In this document: positions 40,039 to 49,873 of the stretch, in pieces | Numbering within the stretch: position 1 is the stretch's first letter | Layout of the letters: each line of letters begins with the position of its first letter | NCBI RefSeq assembly: GCF_023509035.1 | Contig: NZ_CP075583.1 | Span: 992,001-1,056,000, forward strand | Source of the DNA: Janthinobacterium lividum | GTDB lineage: Bacteria > Pseudomonadota > Gammaproteobacteria > Burkholderiales > Burkholderiaceae_D | Length of the DNA stretch: 64,000 nt | Direction: 5' to 3' | Translations under genes and position numbers: made by a program | The notes under the pieces: model-generated | What the model saw: only the letters and a program-made list of their open reading frames with translations | The model's database searches: none | Told to the model about the DNA's origin: nothing

Positions 40039-42146
40039 CTAATCGATGCCCACCGTCAGCGGGCGCAGGTTGCCCACGGCGTAGCCTTGCGCGTAATCGA
40101 TGCCCAGTTCGCGGATGACGGACAGGATTTCCGCGTTTTCCACGTATTCGGCCACCGTTTTCAAGCCCATCACGTGGCCCACTTCATTGATGGCCTTGAC
40201 CATGGCGCGGTTGATGGCATTGGTGGTGATGTCGCGCACGAAGACGCCGTCGATTTTCAGGTAGTCGACGGGCAGCGCCTTCAGGTAGCCGAATGAGGAA
40301 AAGCCGCTGCCGAAGTCGTCGAGCGAGAAGCGGCAGCCCAGGGCCTTGAGCTGGCGCATGAATACTTGCGCCTTGGGCAGGTTGGCAATCAGGGCCGTTT
40401 CCGTGATTTCAAAGCAGATTTGCTCGGGCGCAATGGCGAACTGCACGAACTGCTCAGTGATGTAGTCGTGCAGGCCCGTGTCGGCCAGTGACATGCCCGA
40501 CAGATTGACGGAATACAGGGCCGGTGCGCGGCGCAGGCTTTCGGCCAGCGCGGCCAAAGGCGACTGGCTGTCGCGCACGCTCTGGATATGCGCGCAGACG
40601 GCGTGGATGACCCAGCGGTCGATGGACAGCATCATGTCGTAGCGTTCGGCGGCGGGAATGAAGGCGCCGGGCAGTATCAAGTCGCCCTTGCTGTTGCGGA
40701 TACGGATCAGCACCTCTTCGTGGTGTTCCGGGCTGCCGTGCAGGTGCACGATGGGCATGGTGTACAGGCGGAAATAATCGTGTTCGAAGGCTTCGTTCAG
40801 GCGTGAAATCCACAGCATTTCGCCATGCCGCTGCGCCAGCATGACGTCGGACTCCTGGTACACGTGCAGGCGGTTGCGGCCCTGGTCCTTGGCCATGTAG
40901 CAAGCCTGGTCGGCGGCGCTCAGCAACTCGCTCATGGACTTGCTGTCCTGGTTGATTTCCACGATGCCGATGCTTACGCCCAGTTCGAAGCTGCGGTCAT
41001 CCCAGGCGAAACGGAAATCGCGTACGGACTGGCGCAACTGTTCGCCGATCTGGCGCGCGTGGTCGAGCGGACAGTGGGGCAGCAGCACGCCCAGTTCGTC
41101 GCCGCCGAGCCGCGCCAGGATGTCGCTGTCGCGCATCCGCCCCTGCAGCATCTTGGCCAGCAACTGCAGCAGCACGTCACCGGCGCCGTGGCCGCTGGTG
41201 TCGTTGATGACCTTGAACTGGTCCAGGTCCAGGTACAGCAGCGCATGCATGTGGCCATCTTGCTTGGCTGTGTGCAGGGCGTCGGCCACCAGGTGCTCGA
41301 ATTCGCGCCGGTTGATCAGGCCCGTCAGGGCGTCGTGCGTGGCTTGCCACGACAGTTGTTGGCTCAGCTTGCGCTCGTGGCTGACATCGCGAAACACGAC
41401 CACGGCGCCGAGGATGTCGCCGTCGCACGACCAGATGGGCGCGGCCGATTCCTCGACGGCGATGCGCCGCCCTTCGCGCGTGATCAGCTGCGAGCGGGGG
41501 AAATGCCGATGGCCTGGCGCTGTTGCAGGCAGCGCATGGCCACGTGCTCGAGTGCTTCGCCCGTGCGTTCGTCAGCCAGCGGCATGGTCTGGCCGATGTC
41601 CAGGCCCCGCGCCATGTCGTTGGTCCAGCCCGTCAATTGCTCGGCCACCCGGTTCAGGGAGCGTGTCTTGCCCTGCGGATCGGTAGTGATGACGCCGTCA
41701 GCGATGGAGCTGAGCGTCACTTCGGCCAGTTCCTTGCGCTCGGCGATCATGAGTTCGCGCAGTATGTGCTCGGTGACATCCCAGATGACGCCCAGGGTGC
41801 GCTCGGGATGGCCTCCGCCATCCATGAAGACCTGCGCCTTGGCCGCCAGCCAGTGTTCGCTGCCGTCGGGCCAGATGACGCGGTATTGCAGGGCGTAGCC
41901 GCCGCGCCGGCGCACGCCGTCCTGCAGCACGCCGATCACCTTGTCGCGGTCAGCGGCATGGACGCAGTCGAGAAAGGCGGGGAAGGAATGCGTCACGGGG
42001 TGCTCCCCGAGGCCCAGCAGGGCCGCGCCCCTGGCCGACCAGATGACCGTGCCGTCGATGACCTGGCCAGCGACGATGCGCGAATCCCAGATCGCCATGT
42101 GCGCCGCTTCCAGCGCCATCTGCAAACGTTTCTGCTGGTCGCTCAT
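40039..42146 (-). CDS. PAS-GGDEF-EAL cyclic-di-GMP protein, frameshifted
   Basis: This protein of about 702 residues carries two PAS/PAC modules (~1-225), then a GGDEF domain (LGGDELGVLLPHC) and an EAL domain. The frame breaks at the G5 run 41496-41500. Adding one base gives ...IGISPRSQLITREGRRI and continuous PAS-to-GGDEF text. The cyclase motif is GGDEL and the phosphodiesterase motif is EVL (EEVLIRIRNSKG), but DDFGSGFSSFGYLK is kept. It probably senses redox or a ligand through PAS and turns over c-di-GMP. It lies upstream of the taxis receptor gene, on the same strand. Confidence 0.85.
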
Positions 42147-42191
42147 CGCCCTCTCCCGATATGGATACAGGGATAGACACGCCGCCGGTGC

Positions 42192-42635
42192 TTAAGTTCC
42201 TGGCGCCTCGGCAGACGTGGCCGCAGAGGTGGCCGGCGCTGTGCGCGCCACGTCGCGCACGTTCTTTTGCACGGCCACGGCGGCAAACAGGCTGAGCAGG
42301 AATGCCATGGCATAAAAGCCCTTTTCGCTATTTTGCAGGGTGGCGTTCCACAGGCCCACAGTCAATAGCAGCAAGGCCAGCAGCACGGAAATCCAGCACA
42401 GGCCGAAATACATGCCCGTCACGGCGATGCCTTCGCTGCGGTCGCGCACGGATTTTTGCAGCGAGACGGCGGCGAACAGGCCGTACATGAGGAGCGTGAA
42501 GTAATAGCCCTTTTCGTTGAGGGCCATGCTGGCGTTCCACAGGCCGGACAGGTAGGTGATGGCGCCGATCAGCAATGCTGCCCAGGAGGCGCCGATAAAG
42601 GCGCTGCTGGGACGTTGGATGGGGGAAGTCTGCAT
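42192..42635 (-). CDS. YiaA/YiaB-family inner-membrane protein
   Basis: This 147-residue protein has two copies of a two-helix unit: [17 protein letters not shown]...[15 protein letters not shown] and [25 protein letters not shown]. That is the YiaA/YiaB domain arrangement. The start at 42635 is chosen because upstream residues are Pro/Arg-rich and unlike the family. The function is unknown. Confidence 0.8.
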   Translation of the reverse strand: MQTSPIQRPSSAFIGASWAALLIGAITYLSGLWNASMALNEKGYYFTLLMYGLFAAVSLQKSVRDRSEGIAVTGMYFGLCWISVLLALLLLTVGLWNATLQNSEKGFYAMAFLLSLFAAVAVQKNVRDVARTAPATSAATSAEAPGT

Positions 42636-42720
42636 AGGGTCTCCATGGGCAGGCAGGCGCCGCCGGCATGGCCGGGGCGGCAGGCACGGATGCGCCTGCC
42701 GCCCCATCAGACCAGAAAGC

Positions 42721-43668
42721 TTATTTGCTTGATTTGACCATGCGCAACAAAGCCGACACGGCCGTGACGCCGGCCAGCACCAGGCCACCGGCGATGAGGC
42801 CGGCCACCGCGTTGATCAGGCTGGGCGTGACGGCCGCCAGCACGGGGCCGATGCCGGCCACGCCGCCGACGGCTTCTTCTGCATGGTGCAGCATGGTGCT
42901 GGCCCACGGCCAGCCATGCGTCAAAATGCCGCCACCGACCATGAACATGGCCAGGGTGCCCACGACGGAGAGAAATTTCATCAGTTTAGGCGCCGCCGAC
43001 ACGAGCATGCGGCCAAAGCCGCGCACACCATCCATCAGCGCGCCCGCGCCCTTGCGCGCCGCCAGGTAAAAGCCCGCGTCATCGAGCTTGACGATGCCGG
43101 CCACCAGGCCGTACACGCCTACCGTCATGATGAGGGCGATGCCGACGACGACGGCCACCTGCTCGGCGAAGGTGGCGGCGGCCACCGTGCCCAGCGCGAT
43201 GACGATGATTTCGGCCGACAAAATGAAGTCGGTGCGGATGGCGCCCTTGATCTTGTCCTTTTCCATTGCGACAAGGTCGACCTGCGGGTCGCGCAGCGCC
43301 TGTGCCAGCTCGGCCTTGTGGCTGTCGTCCGGGTGCAGGTATTTATGGGCGATCTTTTCGAAGCCCTCGAAGCACAGGTAGGCGCCGCCCACCATCAGGA
43401 GCGGCGTGATGGCCCACGGCGCAAACGCGCTGATGGCCAGCGCGGCGGGCACGAGGATGGCCTTGTTCTTCAGAGAACCGACAGCGACGGCCCACACGAC
43501 GGGCAGTTCGCGATCGGCGCGCACGCCGGCCACTTGCTGCGCGTTCAGGGCCAGGTCGTCACCGAGCACGCCGGCCGTCTTCTTGGCGGCCACCTTGGTC
43601 ATCAGGGAAACATCGTCGAGGATGCTGGCGATGTCGTCAAGCAGGGCCAGCAGGCTGGAGCCGGCCAT
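42721..43668 (-). CDS. DUF808 (YedI) family membrane protein
   Basis: This 315-residue protein begins [20 protein letters not shown] and contains [17 protein letters not shown], both typical of DUF808/YedI, with about six TM helices. The function is unknown in all bacteria. It stands alone, divergent from the LysE gene. Confidence 0.88.
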   Translation of the reverse strand: MAGSSLLALLDDIASILDDVSLMTKVAAKKTAGVLGDDLALNAQQVAGVRADRELPVVWAVAVGSLKNKAILVPAALAISAFAPWAITPLLMVGGAYLCFEGFEKIAHKYLHPDDSHKAELAQALRDPQVDLVAMEKDKIKGAIRTDFILSAEIIVIALGTVAAATFAEQVAVVVGIALIMTVGVYGLVAGIVKLDDAGFYLAARKGAGALMDGVRGFGRMLVSAAPKLMKFLSVVGTLAMFMVGGGILTHGWPWASTMLHHAEEAVGGVAGIGPVLAAVTPSLINAVAGLIAGGLVLAGVTAVSALLRMVKSSK

Positions 43669-43850
43669 CTCAGCGCGCTCCCATGGCGGTGGCAGGGAAT
43701 GGTGGAGCGAGGAAAGTGTTGTTTTTCATGATGTTATTCTTGGTTGTACGGCAAGGAAGTGTGTGACTGCGATCTTACCCCAGGGTGGGCCGGCAAGGCC
43801 GCACTGACCGGGTTAAAATTGCCTCTCATCCTCATTTTTTTGGAAACCGC

Positions 43851-44493
43851 ATGCACTTTGCCACCTGGATCACCTTTGTCATCGCCGCCTCCATCATCGC
43901 CGTCTCGCCCGGCTCGGGGCGCCGTGCTGTCGATGTCGCACGGCCTGTCGTACGGGGTGAAGAAGGCCAGCGCCACCATTCTCGGCCTGCAACTGGGCTT
44001 GCTGGTGGTGCTGGGCATTGCCGGCGCCGGCGTGGGCTCTTTGCTGCTGGCTTCCGAAGTGGCTTTCAATATCGTCAAGACGGTGGGCGCCTTGTACCTG
44101 ATCTACCTGGGCCTGTCGCAATGGCGCGCCAAGGCGGCGGTGACGGGCGATCTGCATGCCGACGCCGTGGTGCCTTCCATGCGCCGGCGCGTGCTGACGG
44201 GTTTTTTGACCAATGTGACGAATCCGAAGGGCATCATCTTCATGGTGGCGGTACTGCCGCAATTCATCAGCCCGGCAGCACCGCTGCTGCCGCAGCTGCT
44301 GATCCTGGCCGTCACCATGTGCACGATCGATCAGATTGTGATGCACAGCTACGCCTTTTTAGCCTCGTCAATGCAGCGCTTTTTTCGCGATGCGCGCGCC
44401 GTGAAAATGCAGAACCGCTTCTTTGGCGGCTTGCTGATGGCCGTCGGCGCAGCCCTGTTCTTCGTCAAGCGCGGTGGCCAGGCGGCGGCCTGA
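43851..44493 (+). CDS. LysE/RhtB-family amino-acid exporter, frameshifted
   Basis: This ~213-residue exporter has six TM helices. It starts MHFATWITFVIAASIIAVSP at 43851, then breaks at the G4 run 43916-43919. Removing one base restores SPGSGAVLSMSHGLSYG, which contains the SPGP-like family signature. Later segments NVTNPKGIIFMVAVLPQF and the C-terminal GGLLMAVGAALFF are typical. Substrate unknown. Confidence 0.85.
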
Positions 44494-44595
44494 AACAGGT
44501 CAACATGCAAACATTTGTAAGCCCGCTTGCGATGCCCGCCCGATGCGGATGTAATCGATAGCAATCATCCTTGTAAGTCCTGCTGGAGCGCTGCC

Positions 44596-46383
44596 ATGCG
44601 TCCGACCCTGTCCTTCCCCTTCCTGAATACCGTGTGCGCCGTGCTGCTGTCGTCGGCGTGCTCGCTGGCCCTTGCCGAAGATCCACCCGCCCGCGTGGGC
44701 CGCATTTCCACCGTCGAAGGGCAGGTACTGGTGCGCGCCGGCGATGGCGAGCCGCAAAACGCCCTGCTGAACTGGCCCGTCACGACGGATAACCGTTTGA
44801 CCACCCAGCGTGGCGCGCTGGCGGAATTTCGCGTGGGCGCGGCCGCCGTGCGCCTCGATGGCGATTCCGAGCTGGAAGTAAGCGAGCTCGATGACGACCA
44901 TTTCACACTGCACCTCAGCTATGGCACGGTCAGCGTGCGCGTGCGTAATCCCGACGCGCTGCGCGGCTTCGAACTGACCACCGCCCAGGTCCGCGTGATC
45001 CTGACCCAGCCGGGCTGGGTGCGCATCGAGGCGGGGCGCCAGCCCGGCACCAGCGTCGTCAGCGTGCTCGACGGAGCGGCCGACGTGGATGGCGCGACGG
45101 GCAGCGTGACCTTGCGTGCCGGCAAGCGCGCCGAGCTGACGGACGAGGAATTGCGCACGGGCGCCTTGCAGAGGATCGCCTTCGACAACTGGCCCGAAGC
45201 CTTGCCCGCCGCCGCGCCGGCCTTGCGCTATGTCACGGACGATACCACCGGCTATGAAGAGCTGGACCGCTATGGCGCCTGGCAGGAGGACGCGGAATAC
45301 GGCCCCTTGTGGCTGCCCAGCACGGTGCCGGCCGGCTGGGCGCCGTACAGCGACGGGCGCTGGACGTGGATCGCGCCATGGGGCTGGACCTGGGTCGACA
45401 ATGCGCCGTGGGGCTATGCGCCCTCGCATTACGGCCGCTGGGTGCTGCTGGGCCATCGCTGGGGCTGGGCTCCGGGCCGCGAGCGCGGCCGCGTACCCTG
45501 GGCGCCGGCGCTGGTGGGCTGGGTGGGCGGCAATCATGGGCCAAATTCCGGGCCGCAACATGGCCAGCGTCCCGGCGTGGGCTGGTTCCCCCTGTCGCCG
45601 CACGAGCGCTATGTGCCCGGCTACCGCACCAGCGCGGACTATGAGCGCCGCATCAATCGCGTGGCCGAGGGGCGCCGTCCTGTGGCGGGCGAGCGCGAAC
45701 GCCGTGCAGGCATGACGATGCTGCCGGGAGAGCGTTTTGGCGGGCAGCGCACGGTCGACGTGCCGCGCCGCAACCGCACCACCATGCCGCCGCCCGTCAT
45801 GCAAAGCATGCCCTTGAGCACGCCGCCTGCACCAGCGGGTAATTGGCAGCGCCCCGTCGAGGCGCCGCGCCAGCAAGATGGTTTCCGTCGCGACTGGGTC
45901 AACCGCCCTGGCCGCTTGCAGACGGACGATGGCCAGACGCATATGGAGCCGCGTCCCATGCAGCCGAACCGGCCGCCCGTGCCGCAACAGCCGCCGGTGC
46001 CGGCCCAGCCCGTGATGCCGGCCATGCCGGCCTTGCCACCCGTGCAAGACCAGGTGGCGCATCCCGGGTGGCGTGGCGAGCAGCGGTCCCGCGCCGAGCG
46101 GCCGCAGCCGCGTCCCGTCATCGAGCGTCCCTTTGATGCGCCCCGTCCGGACCGCGGAGAACGTGGCGGCCGTCGCGAAGTGCTGCAGACGGCGCCACCG
46201 CCGTCCTTGCCTTCCCCGCCGCCCGTGGCCCAGCCGCGGCCTGCGCCGCCGCCGATGCCGGCCCCTGCCGCCCGTCCGCCTCAGGAGGCGCGCAGTGCCG
46301 AGCGTCCCAATCCGCCGCGTGAGCGCAACAATGAGCGCGGCAATCCCGGCCGCAATGGCCGGATGCCGGAAGTGGAGCGCTGA
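44596..46383 (+). CDS. FecR/DUF6600-domain secreted protein with long Pro-rich tail
   Basis: This 595-residue precursor has a signal peptide (~1-28, ending SLALA|EDP). A FecR-like beta domain (~32-190; VEGQVLVRAGDGE, LTTQRGALAEFRVG) is followed by a Trp/Tyr-rich DUF6600 segment (~240-350) built of repeats such as WAPYSDGRWTWIAPWGWTW and WGYAPSHYGRW. The last ~240 residues are a disordered Pro/Arg/Gln tail with many PxPP motifs. The start at 44596 follows a GGAG site. It is probably a cell-envelope or adhesive protein; the role is unknown. No sigma/FecR partners lie adjacent. Confidence 0.8.
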   Translation: MRPTLSFPFLNTVCAVLLSSACSLALAEDPPARVGRISTVEGQVLVRAGDGEPQNALLNWPVTTDNRLTTQRGALAEFRVGAAAVRLDGDSELEVSELDDDHFTLHLSYGTVSVRVRNPDALRGFELTTAQVRVILTQPGWVRIEAGRQPGTSVVSVLDGAADVDGATGSVTLRAGKRAELTDEELRTGALQRIAFDNWPEALPAAAPALRYVTDDTTGYEELDRYGAWQEDAEYGPLWLPSTVPAGWAPYSDGRWTWIAPWGWTWVDNAPWGYAPSHYGRWVLLGHRWGWAPGRERGRVPWAPALVGWVGGNHGPNSGPQHGQRPGVGWFPLSPHERYVPGYRTSADYERRINRVAEGRRPVAGERERRAGMTMLPGERFGGQRTVDVPRRNRTTMPPPVMQSMPLSTPPAPAGNWQRPVEAPRQQDGFRRDWVNRPGRLQTDDGQTHMEPRPMQPNRPPVPQQPPVPAQPVMPAMPALPPVQDQVAHPGWRGEQRSRAERPQPRPVIERPFDAPRPDRGERGGRREVLQTAPPPSLPSPPPVAQPRPAPPPMPAPAARPPQEARSAERPNPPRERNNERGNPGRNGRMPEVER

Positions 46384-46473
46384 CGGCCGTGCCGTCTGTC
46401 GCGCCGTATCGACGTTCAAGCCGCAAAATGCGCAGTTCGTCACATGCCGGATGTAAAGTCGCCTCGGTTTGTC

Positions 46474-46578
46474 TATAGTACGACCACTGCTTATCCTCCA
46501 AGTGACAGCATCGACTTTTCCGGCTATTTTGTCCAAACGAAATAGTTTTCGCCAGCTTACAAAGCTGGCTTTTTTTTT
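46474..46578 (+). ncRNA. Candidate small RNA in the 316-bp gap 46384-46699
   Basis: The gap between the DUF6600 gene and ybeD holds a -10-like TATAGT (46474-46479) and, ~95 nt on, a strong terminator. The predicted ~90-nt transcript starts near 46486. It has an unpaired TTATCCTCCAAG segment complementary to ribosome-binding sites and ends in nine U, the hallmark of an Hfq-type RNA. The -35 region is poor. The alternative is that only a terminator for the DUF6600 gene lies here. 46384-46473 and 46580-46699 show nothing else. Confidence 0.3.
46551..46578 (+). terminator. Strong Rho-independent terminator
   Basis: A perfect 8-bp stem GCCAGCTT / AAGCTGGC with an ACA loop is followed by nine T. 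It lies 168 bp beyond the DUF6600 stop, so it either closes that transcript or a separate small RNA. Confidence 0.9.
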
Positions 46579-46699
46579 GCCTTGCCGTGTGTGCCATGGC
46601 GGCGGGCGCAGCCGCCCTCAAAGTTGGCTACAATACGTTTTTATGCAGCCGCCGCGCGATAAGCGCTGCCTGTTCTGACCGGCACTGATTGGATTTCCT

Positions 46700-46996
46700 A
46701 TGCAAACGACCCCACCCACCGAAGTCACGATTCCTCCCAGCGAATCGCTGATCGAATACCCGAGCGACTTTCCCATCAAGATCATGGGTCCGACGCATGT
46801 CGACTTCGCGCCGACCATGCTGGAACTGGTGATCAGCCACGATCCGACCTTCCACGTGGGCCGCATGGAAGAGCGTCCATCGCCCAAGGGTAATTACACT
46901 GGCCTGACCGTGACCGTGCGCGCCATCAGCCGCGAGCAGCTCGACGCCCTGTACATGGCGCTGTCGGGCCACCCGATGGTCAAGATCGTCATGTAA
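46700..46996 (+). CDS. ybeD: YbeD/DUF493 family protein
   Basis: This 98-residue protein has the ferredoxin-like ACT-type fold seen in YbeD (YPSDFPIKIMG, FHVGRMEERPSPKGNYTGLT, LDALYMALSGHPMVKIVM). Its function is unproven, but it normally sits directly upstream of lipB in proteobacteria. Here lipB is 2.9 kb away, with an exporter and a MocR gene in between. The last 8 bp overlap the convergent exporter gene. Confidence 0.92.
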   Translation: MQTTPPTEVTIPPSESLIEYPSDFPIKIMGPTHVDFAPTMLELVISHDPTFHVGRMEERPSPKGNYTGLTVTVRAISREQLDALYMALSGHPMVKIVM

Positions 46997-48188
46997 GACA
47001 TGCTGTTGCCCTGGCGGGCTGGCGTTTCGTCAGCCGCCACACGAGGGCAAAGGCCGCGCTGGCCGCCGCCGTCACCCATAGCAGGGGTTTTTCGCTGCCG
47101 TCCGTGATGGCGGCGATGACGGCGCCGCAGGCGGCCGTGATGAGCATTTGCACGAAGAAGAACAGGCCCGAGGCGCTTCCCGCCTGGGCGCCATACGGCT
47201 GCAGCACGGCCAGCTGGCAGGCCGGGATGGCCATGCCCACCGACACCATCACCAGCAGCATGGGCGCCACCAGCGAGGCCACGTGCTGCGGCGCCAGGCT
47301 GCCTGCCAGCAACAAGCTGGCCGCACCCGCCACATTGATCAGCACCGCCACGCCCAGCATGGTATCGGCGCCCAGGCGCGGTCCCAGCGCGCGAAACAGG
47401 CTCGATCCCGCCACATAGCCGCTGACCGTCAGCGCGAACACCAGCGCATACGCGTGCGGCGACAGATGCATGCCCCTTTGCAACAGCACGGACGATTCCG
47501 CGATGAAGGGGAAATACGTGCAATACACACAGCCGATGGCCAGCGCATAGCGCAGGAAATACGCGTCGCCCAGCAGGCGGCGGTACAGCGCCAGGGTATT
47601 GCCTTGTGGCACGGCATCGGCTGGTTTGGTTTCCGGCACATACGCGGCGATCAGCCCCAGCGACAGCGCGCCCAGCAGGCATAGTACGCCAAACACGGCG
47701 CGCCAGCCGAACGCCGCATCGAGCACGCTGCCGGCCAGTGGCGCCAGTATCGGCGACAAGCCCATCGCCATCGATATTCTGCCCAGCATGCGCGCTTGCG
47801 TGGCGGGGTCGAAGCGGTCGCGCACCATGACGCGGCCGATGATGGTGCCGCTGCAGCCGCCGAACGCTTGCAGCACGCGCGCGGCGATCAGCACGTGGAC
47901 GTCGGAGGTTACGCTGCAGACGATGCTGGCGAGCACATAAATGCCCGTGCCGGCCAGCAGCACGGGACGGCGTCCGTAACGGTCGGCCAGCGGCCCGCAG
48001 GCGAGCATCGAGGCGGCCGAGCCGGCCATGAACAGGCTCAGGGTCAGTTGTAGCTGGGCATCGCTGGCATGCAGGGCATCGGCCATGGCCGGCAGCGAAG
48101 GTAAATAGATGTCGATGCTGATGCGCGACAGGCAGACCAGCAGCAGCACGATGCCGCCCCAGGCCCATAAAGCGATTTGTTTCTGCAT
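46989..48188 (-). CDS. Bcr/CflA-family multidrug efflux MFS transporter
   Basis: This 399-residue protein has 12 TM helices. It starts MQKQIALWAWGGIVLLL at 48188; the upstream MRGHMRG is unlikely. TM1 has the family motif ISIDIYLPSLPAMADAL and loop 2-3 the motif GPLADRYGRRPVLL. It probably exports drugs or a metabolite. It is divergent from, and probably controlled by, the MocR-type gene at 48326. Confidence 0.88.
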   Translation of the reverse strand: MQKQIALWAWGGIVLLLVCLSRISIDIYLPSLPAMADALHASDAQLQLTLSLFMAGSAASMLACGPLADRYGRRPVLLAGTGIYVLASIVCSVTSDVHVLIAARVLQAFGGCSGTIIGRVMVRDRFDPATQARMLGRISMAMGLSPILAPLAGSVLDAAFGWRAVFGVLCLLGALSLGLIAAYVPETKPADAVPQGNTLALYRRLLGDAYFLRYALAIGCVYCTYFPFIAESSVLLQRGMHLSPHAYALVFALTVSGYVAGSSLFRALGPRLGADTMLGVAVLINVAGAASLLLAGSLAPQHVASLVAPMLLVMVSVGMAIPACQLAVLQPYGAQAGSASGLFFFVQMLITAACGAVIAAITDGSEKPLLWVTAAASAAFALVWRLTKRQPARATACLT

Positions 48189-48325
48189 TGTTTTACACGA
48201 TCCTCTCATGTGTCCCCTCATGCGTGCGCCCCGCTGGCGCAGCAGAACGGTGAGAGTAGAATGTTTGTGGTGTAATGCGAAGTGCCAGTCATCAGAAAAT
48301 TCATTGGACCACTTGGACGATTATT

Positions 48326-49798
48326 ATGCCGCGAGGAAAATCACCGCACGCCCTGGACTTGCCTCGTCCCACCAGCTGGCTCGACAAGGCGGGCGTCAAC
48401 AAGCAGGATGGCGCGTATGAAGCGCTGCGCTCGGCCATCCTGACGAAGATGCTGCCGGCGGGCAGCCGTTTGCCGTCCAGCCGCACCCTGGCCGAACGGT
48501 GGGAGTTGTCGCGCGGCACCATCGAAACCGTGTTCGACCGCCTGCACGCGGAAGCGTATGTGACGCGCGTGCCCGGCTCCGGCACGCGCGTGTGCGCCGT
48601 GGTGCCGGAGCGCTTTTTGATGGCAGGATTGGCAGACGCCACCCCGGTCGGGCCATTTTCCGAGCCGGTTCCTGTGTCCGATACGGGCGTGCGCGACGGC
48701 TTGCCGTTCGTGGCGCGGCGCGCCGACGCCAGCCTGTTTCCCATGGCCGCCTGGTCGAAGTGCGCCACGCGGGCGTTGGCGGCCGCCACGCCGGAGCAGC
48801 TGTGCAGCGCCGATCCTGCCGGCCTGCCCCAGCTGCGCCAGCAGATCGCCGACTTCCTCGCCAAGTACCGCGGCATCCGCTGCGACCCGCAAGACATCGT
48901 TGTCACGACCGGCATCCGCCACGCGATCGACTTGCTGGCGCGTAGCATCGTGCGCGATGGCGACAAGGTTTGCCTGGAAGAGCCCGGCTACCCGGCCGCG
49001 CGCGCCCTGTTCGCCCTGGCTGGCGCCGTGCCCGTGGATATAGCCGTTGATGCCGAGGGCATCGATTGCGCCGCCCTCGCCGCGCACGCGGACGCCAGCC
49101 TCGCGTACGTGACGCCGGCGCACCAGTCGCCGCTGGGCGTGACCATGTCCGTCACGCGCCGCCTGGCCTTGCTGGAGTGGGCGAACGACCACGGCGCCTG
49201 GGTGGTGGAAGACGATTACGACAGTGAATTCAATTACCAGAGCGCGCCGCTGGCGGCCCTGAAGGCGCTGGACCAGTACCAGCGCGTGATTTATTGCGGC
49301 AGTTTCAACAAGACCCTGTTTGCCGGCCTGCGCGTGGGCTTCATGGTGCTGCCGCCCGCCTTGCGCCCGCAGTTGCTGCGCACTCTGCAGTTGACGGGCC
49401 GCTCCGTGGGCGTGACGGAGCAGCTGGCGCTGTCCGCCTGGATGGAGGATGGCGCCTTCGTGCGCCATTTGCGCCAGGCGCGGCTGGCCTACAAGGAGCG
49501 GCGCGACCTGCTGCTGGCCTGCCTCGAGCAGACGGCTCCCGGGCGCTACACGGTGACCGGCCAGCAGGCGGGTTTCCATTGCGTACTGTGGCTGCCGCCG
49601 GGCAGCGACGAGCGGGCGTTTTGCGCGCGCGCGGCGCAGGAGGGGCTGGCGCTGCAGCCGCTCGGCGACTTTTGTCACAGCGCAAAGCTGGCGCCGGCCG
49701 TGCTGCTGGGCTATACGGCCCTGAATGCCGCCCAGATACGCCATGCCGCTCAAAAATTGGGCAGATTGCTGTTGTTGCCGGCGCCCGAGGCTGAATGA
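48326..49798 (+). CDS. MocR/PdxR-type regulator (GntR HTH + aminotransferase fold)
   Basis: This 490-residue protein has an N-terminal GntR winged HTH (~25-100; AGSRLPSSRTLAERWELSRG). It is fused to a fold-type I aminotransferase domain (~125-480) with a PLP-binding lysine in YCGSFNKTLFAGLRVG and VVEDDYDSEFNY. The fused domain usually senses PLP or an amine. It is divergent from the Bcr-type exporter across ~137 bp, the usual arrangement for its target. No pdxST genes are nearby, so I avoid a PdxR name. Confidence 0.92.
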   Translation: MPRGKSPHALDLPRPTSWLDKAGVNKQDGAYEALRSAILTKMLPAGSRLPSSRTLAERWELSRGTIETVFDRLHAEAYVTRVPGSGTRVCAVVPERFLMAGLADATPVGPFSEPVPVSDTGVRDGLPFVARRADASLFPMAAWSKCATRALAAATPEQLCSADPAGLPQLRQQIADFLAKYRGIRCDPQDIVVTTGIRHAIDLLARSIVRDGDKVCLEEPGYPAARALFALAGAVPVDIAVDAEGIDCAALAAHADASLAYVTPAHQSPLGVTMSVTRRLALLEWANDHGAWVVEDDYDSEFNYQSAPLAALKALDQYQRVIYCGSFNKTLFAGLRVGFMVLPPALRPQLLRTLQLTGRSVGVTEQLALSAWMEDGAFVRHLRQARLAYKERRDLLLACLEQTAPGRYTVTGQQAGFHCVLWLPPGSDERAFCARAAQEGLALQPLGDFCHSAKLAPAVLLGYTALNAAQIRHAAQKLGRLLLLPAPEAE

Positions 49799-49873
49799 AA
49801 CGGCAGCCTGGCTTATAATCACGGCTTCGCCGCAGCGTCCCCAGGGCGCCGGCAGCTGATTACAGAATCTGTC

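Noticed and set aside
41496..41500. Phase variation through short homopolymers
   Set aside because: Runs of four to seven bases are too short for efficient slipped-strand switching, and the genes include housekeeping ones.
44500..46536. A 678-codon open frame antisense to the DUF6600 gene
   Set aside because: Its composition mirrors the Pro-rich repeats of the real protein; no start signal or domain.
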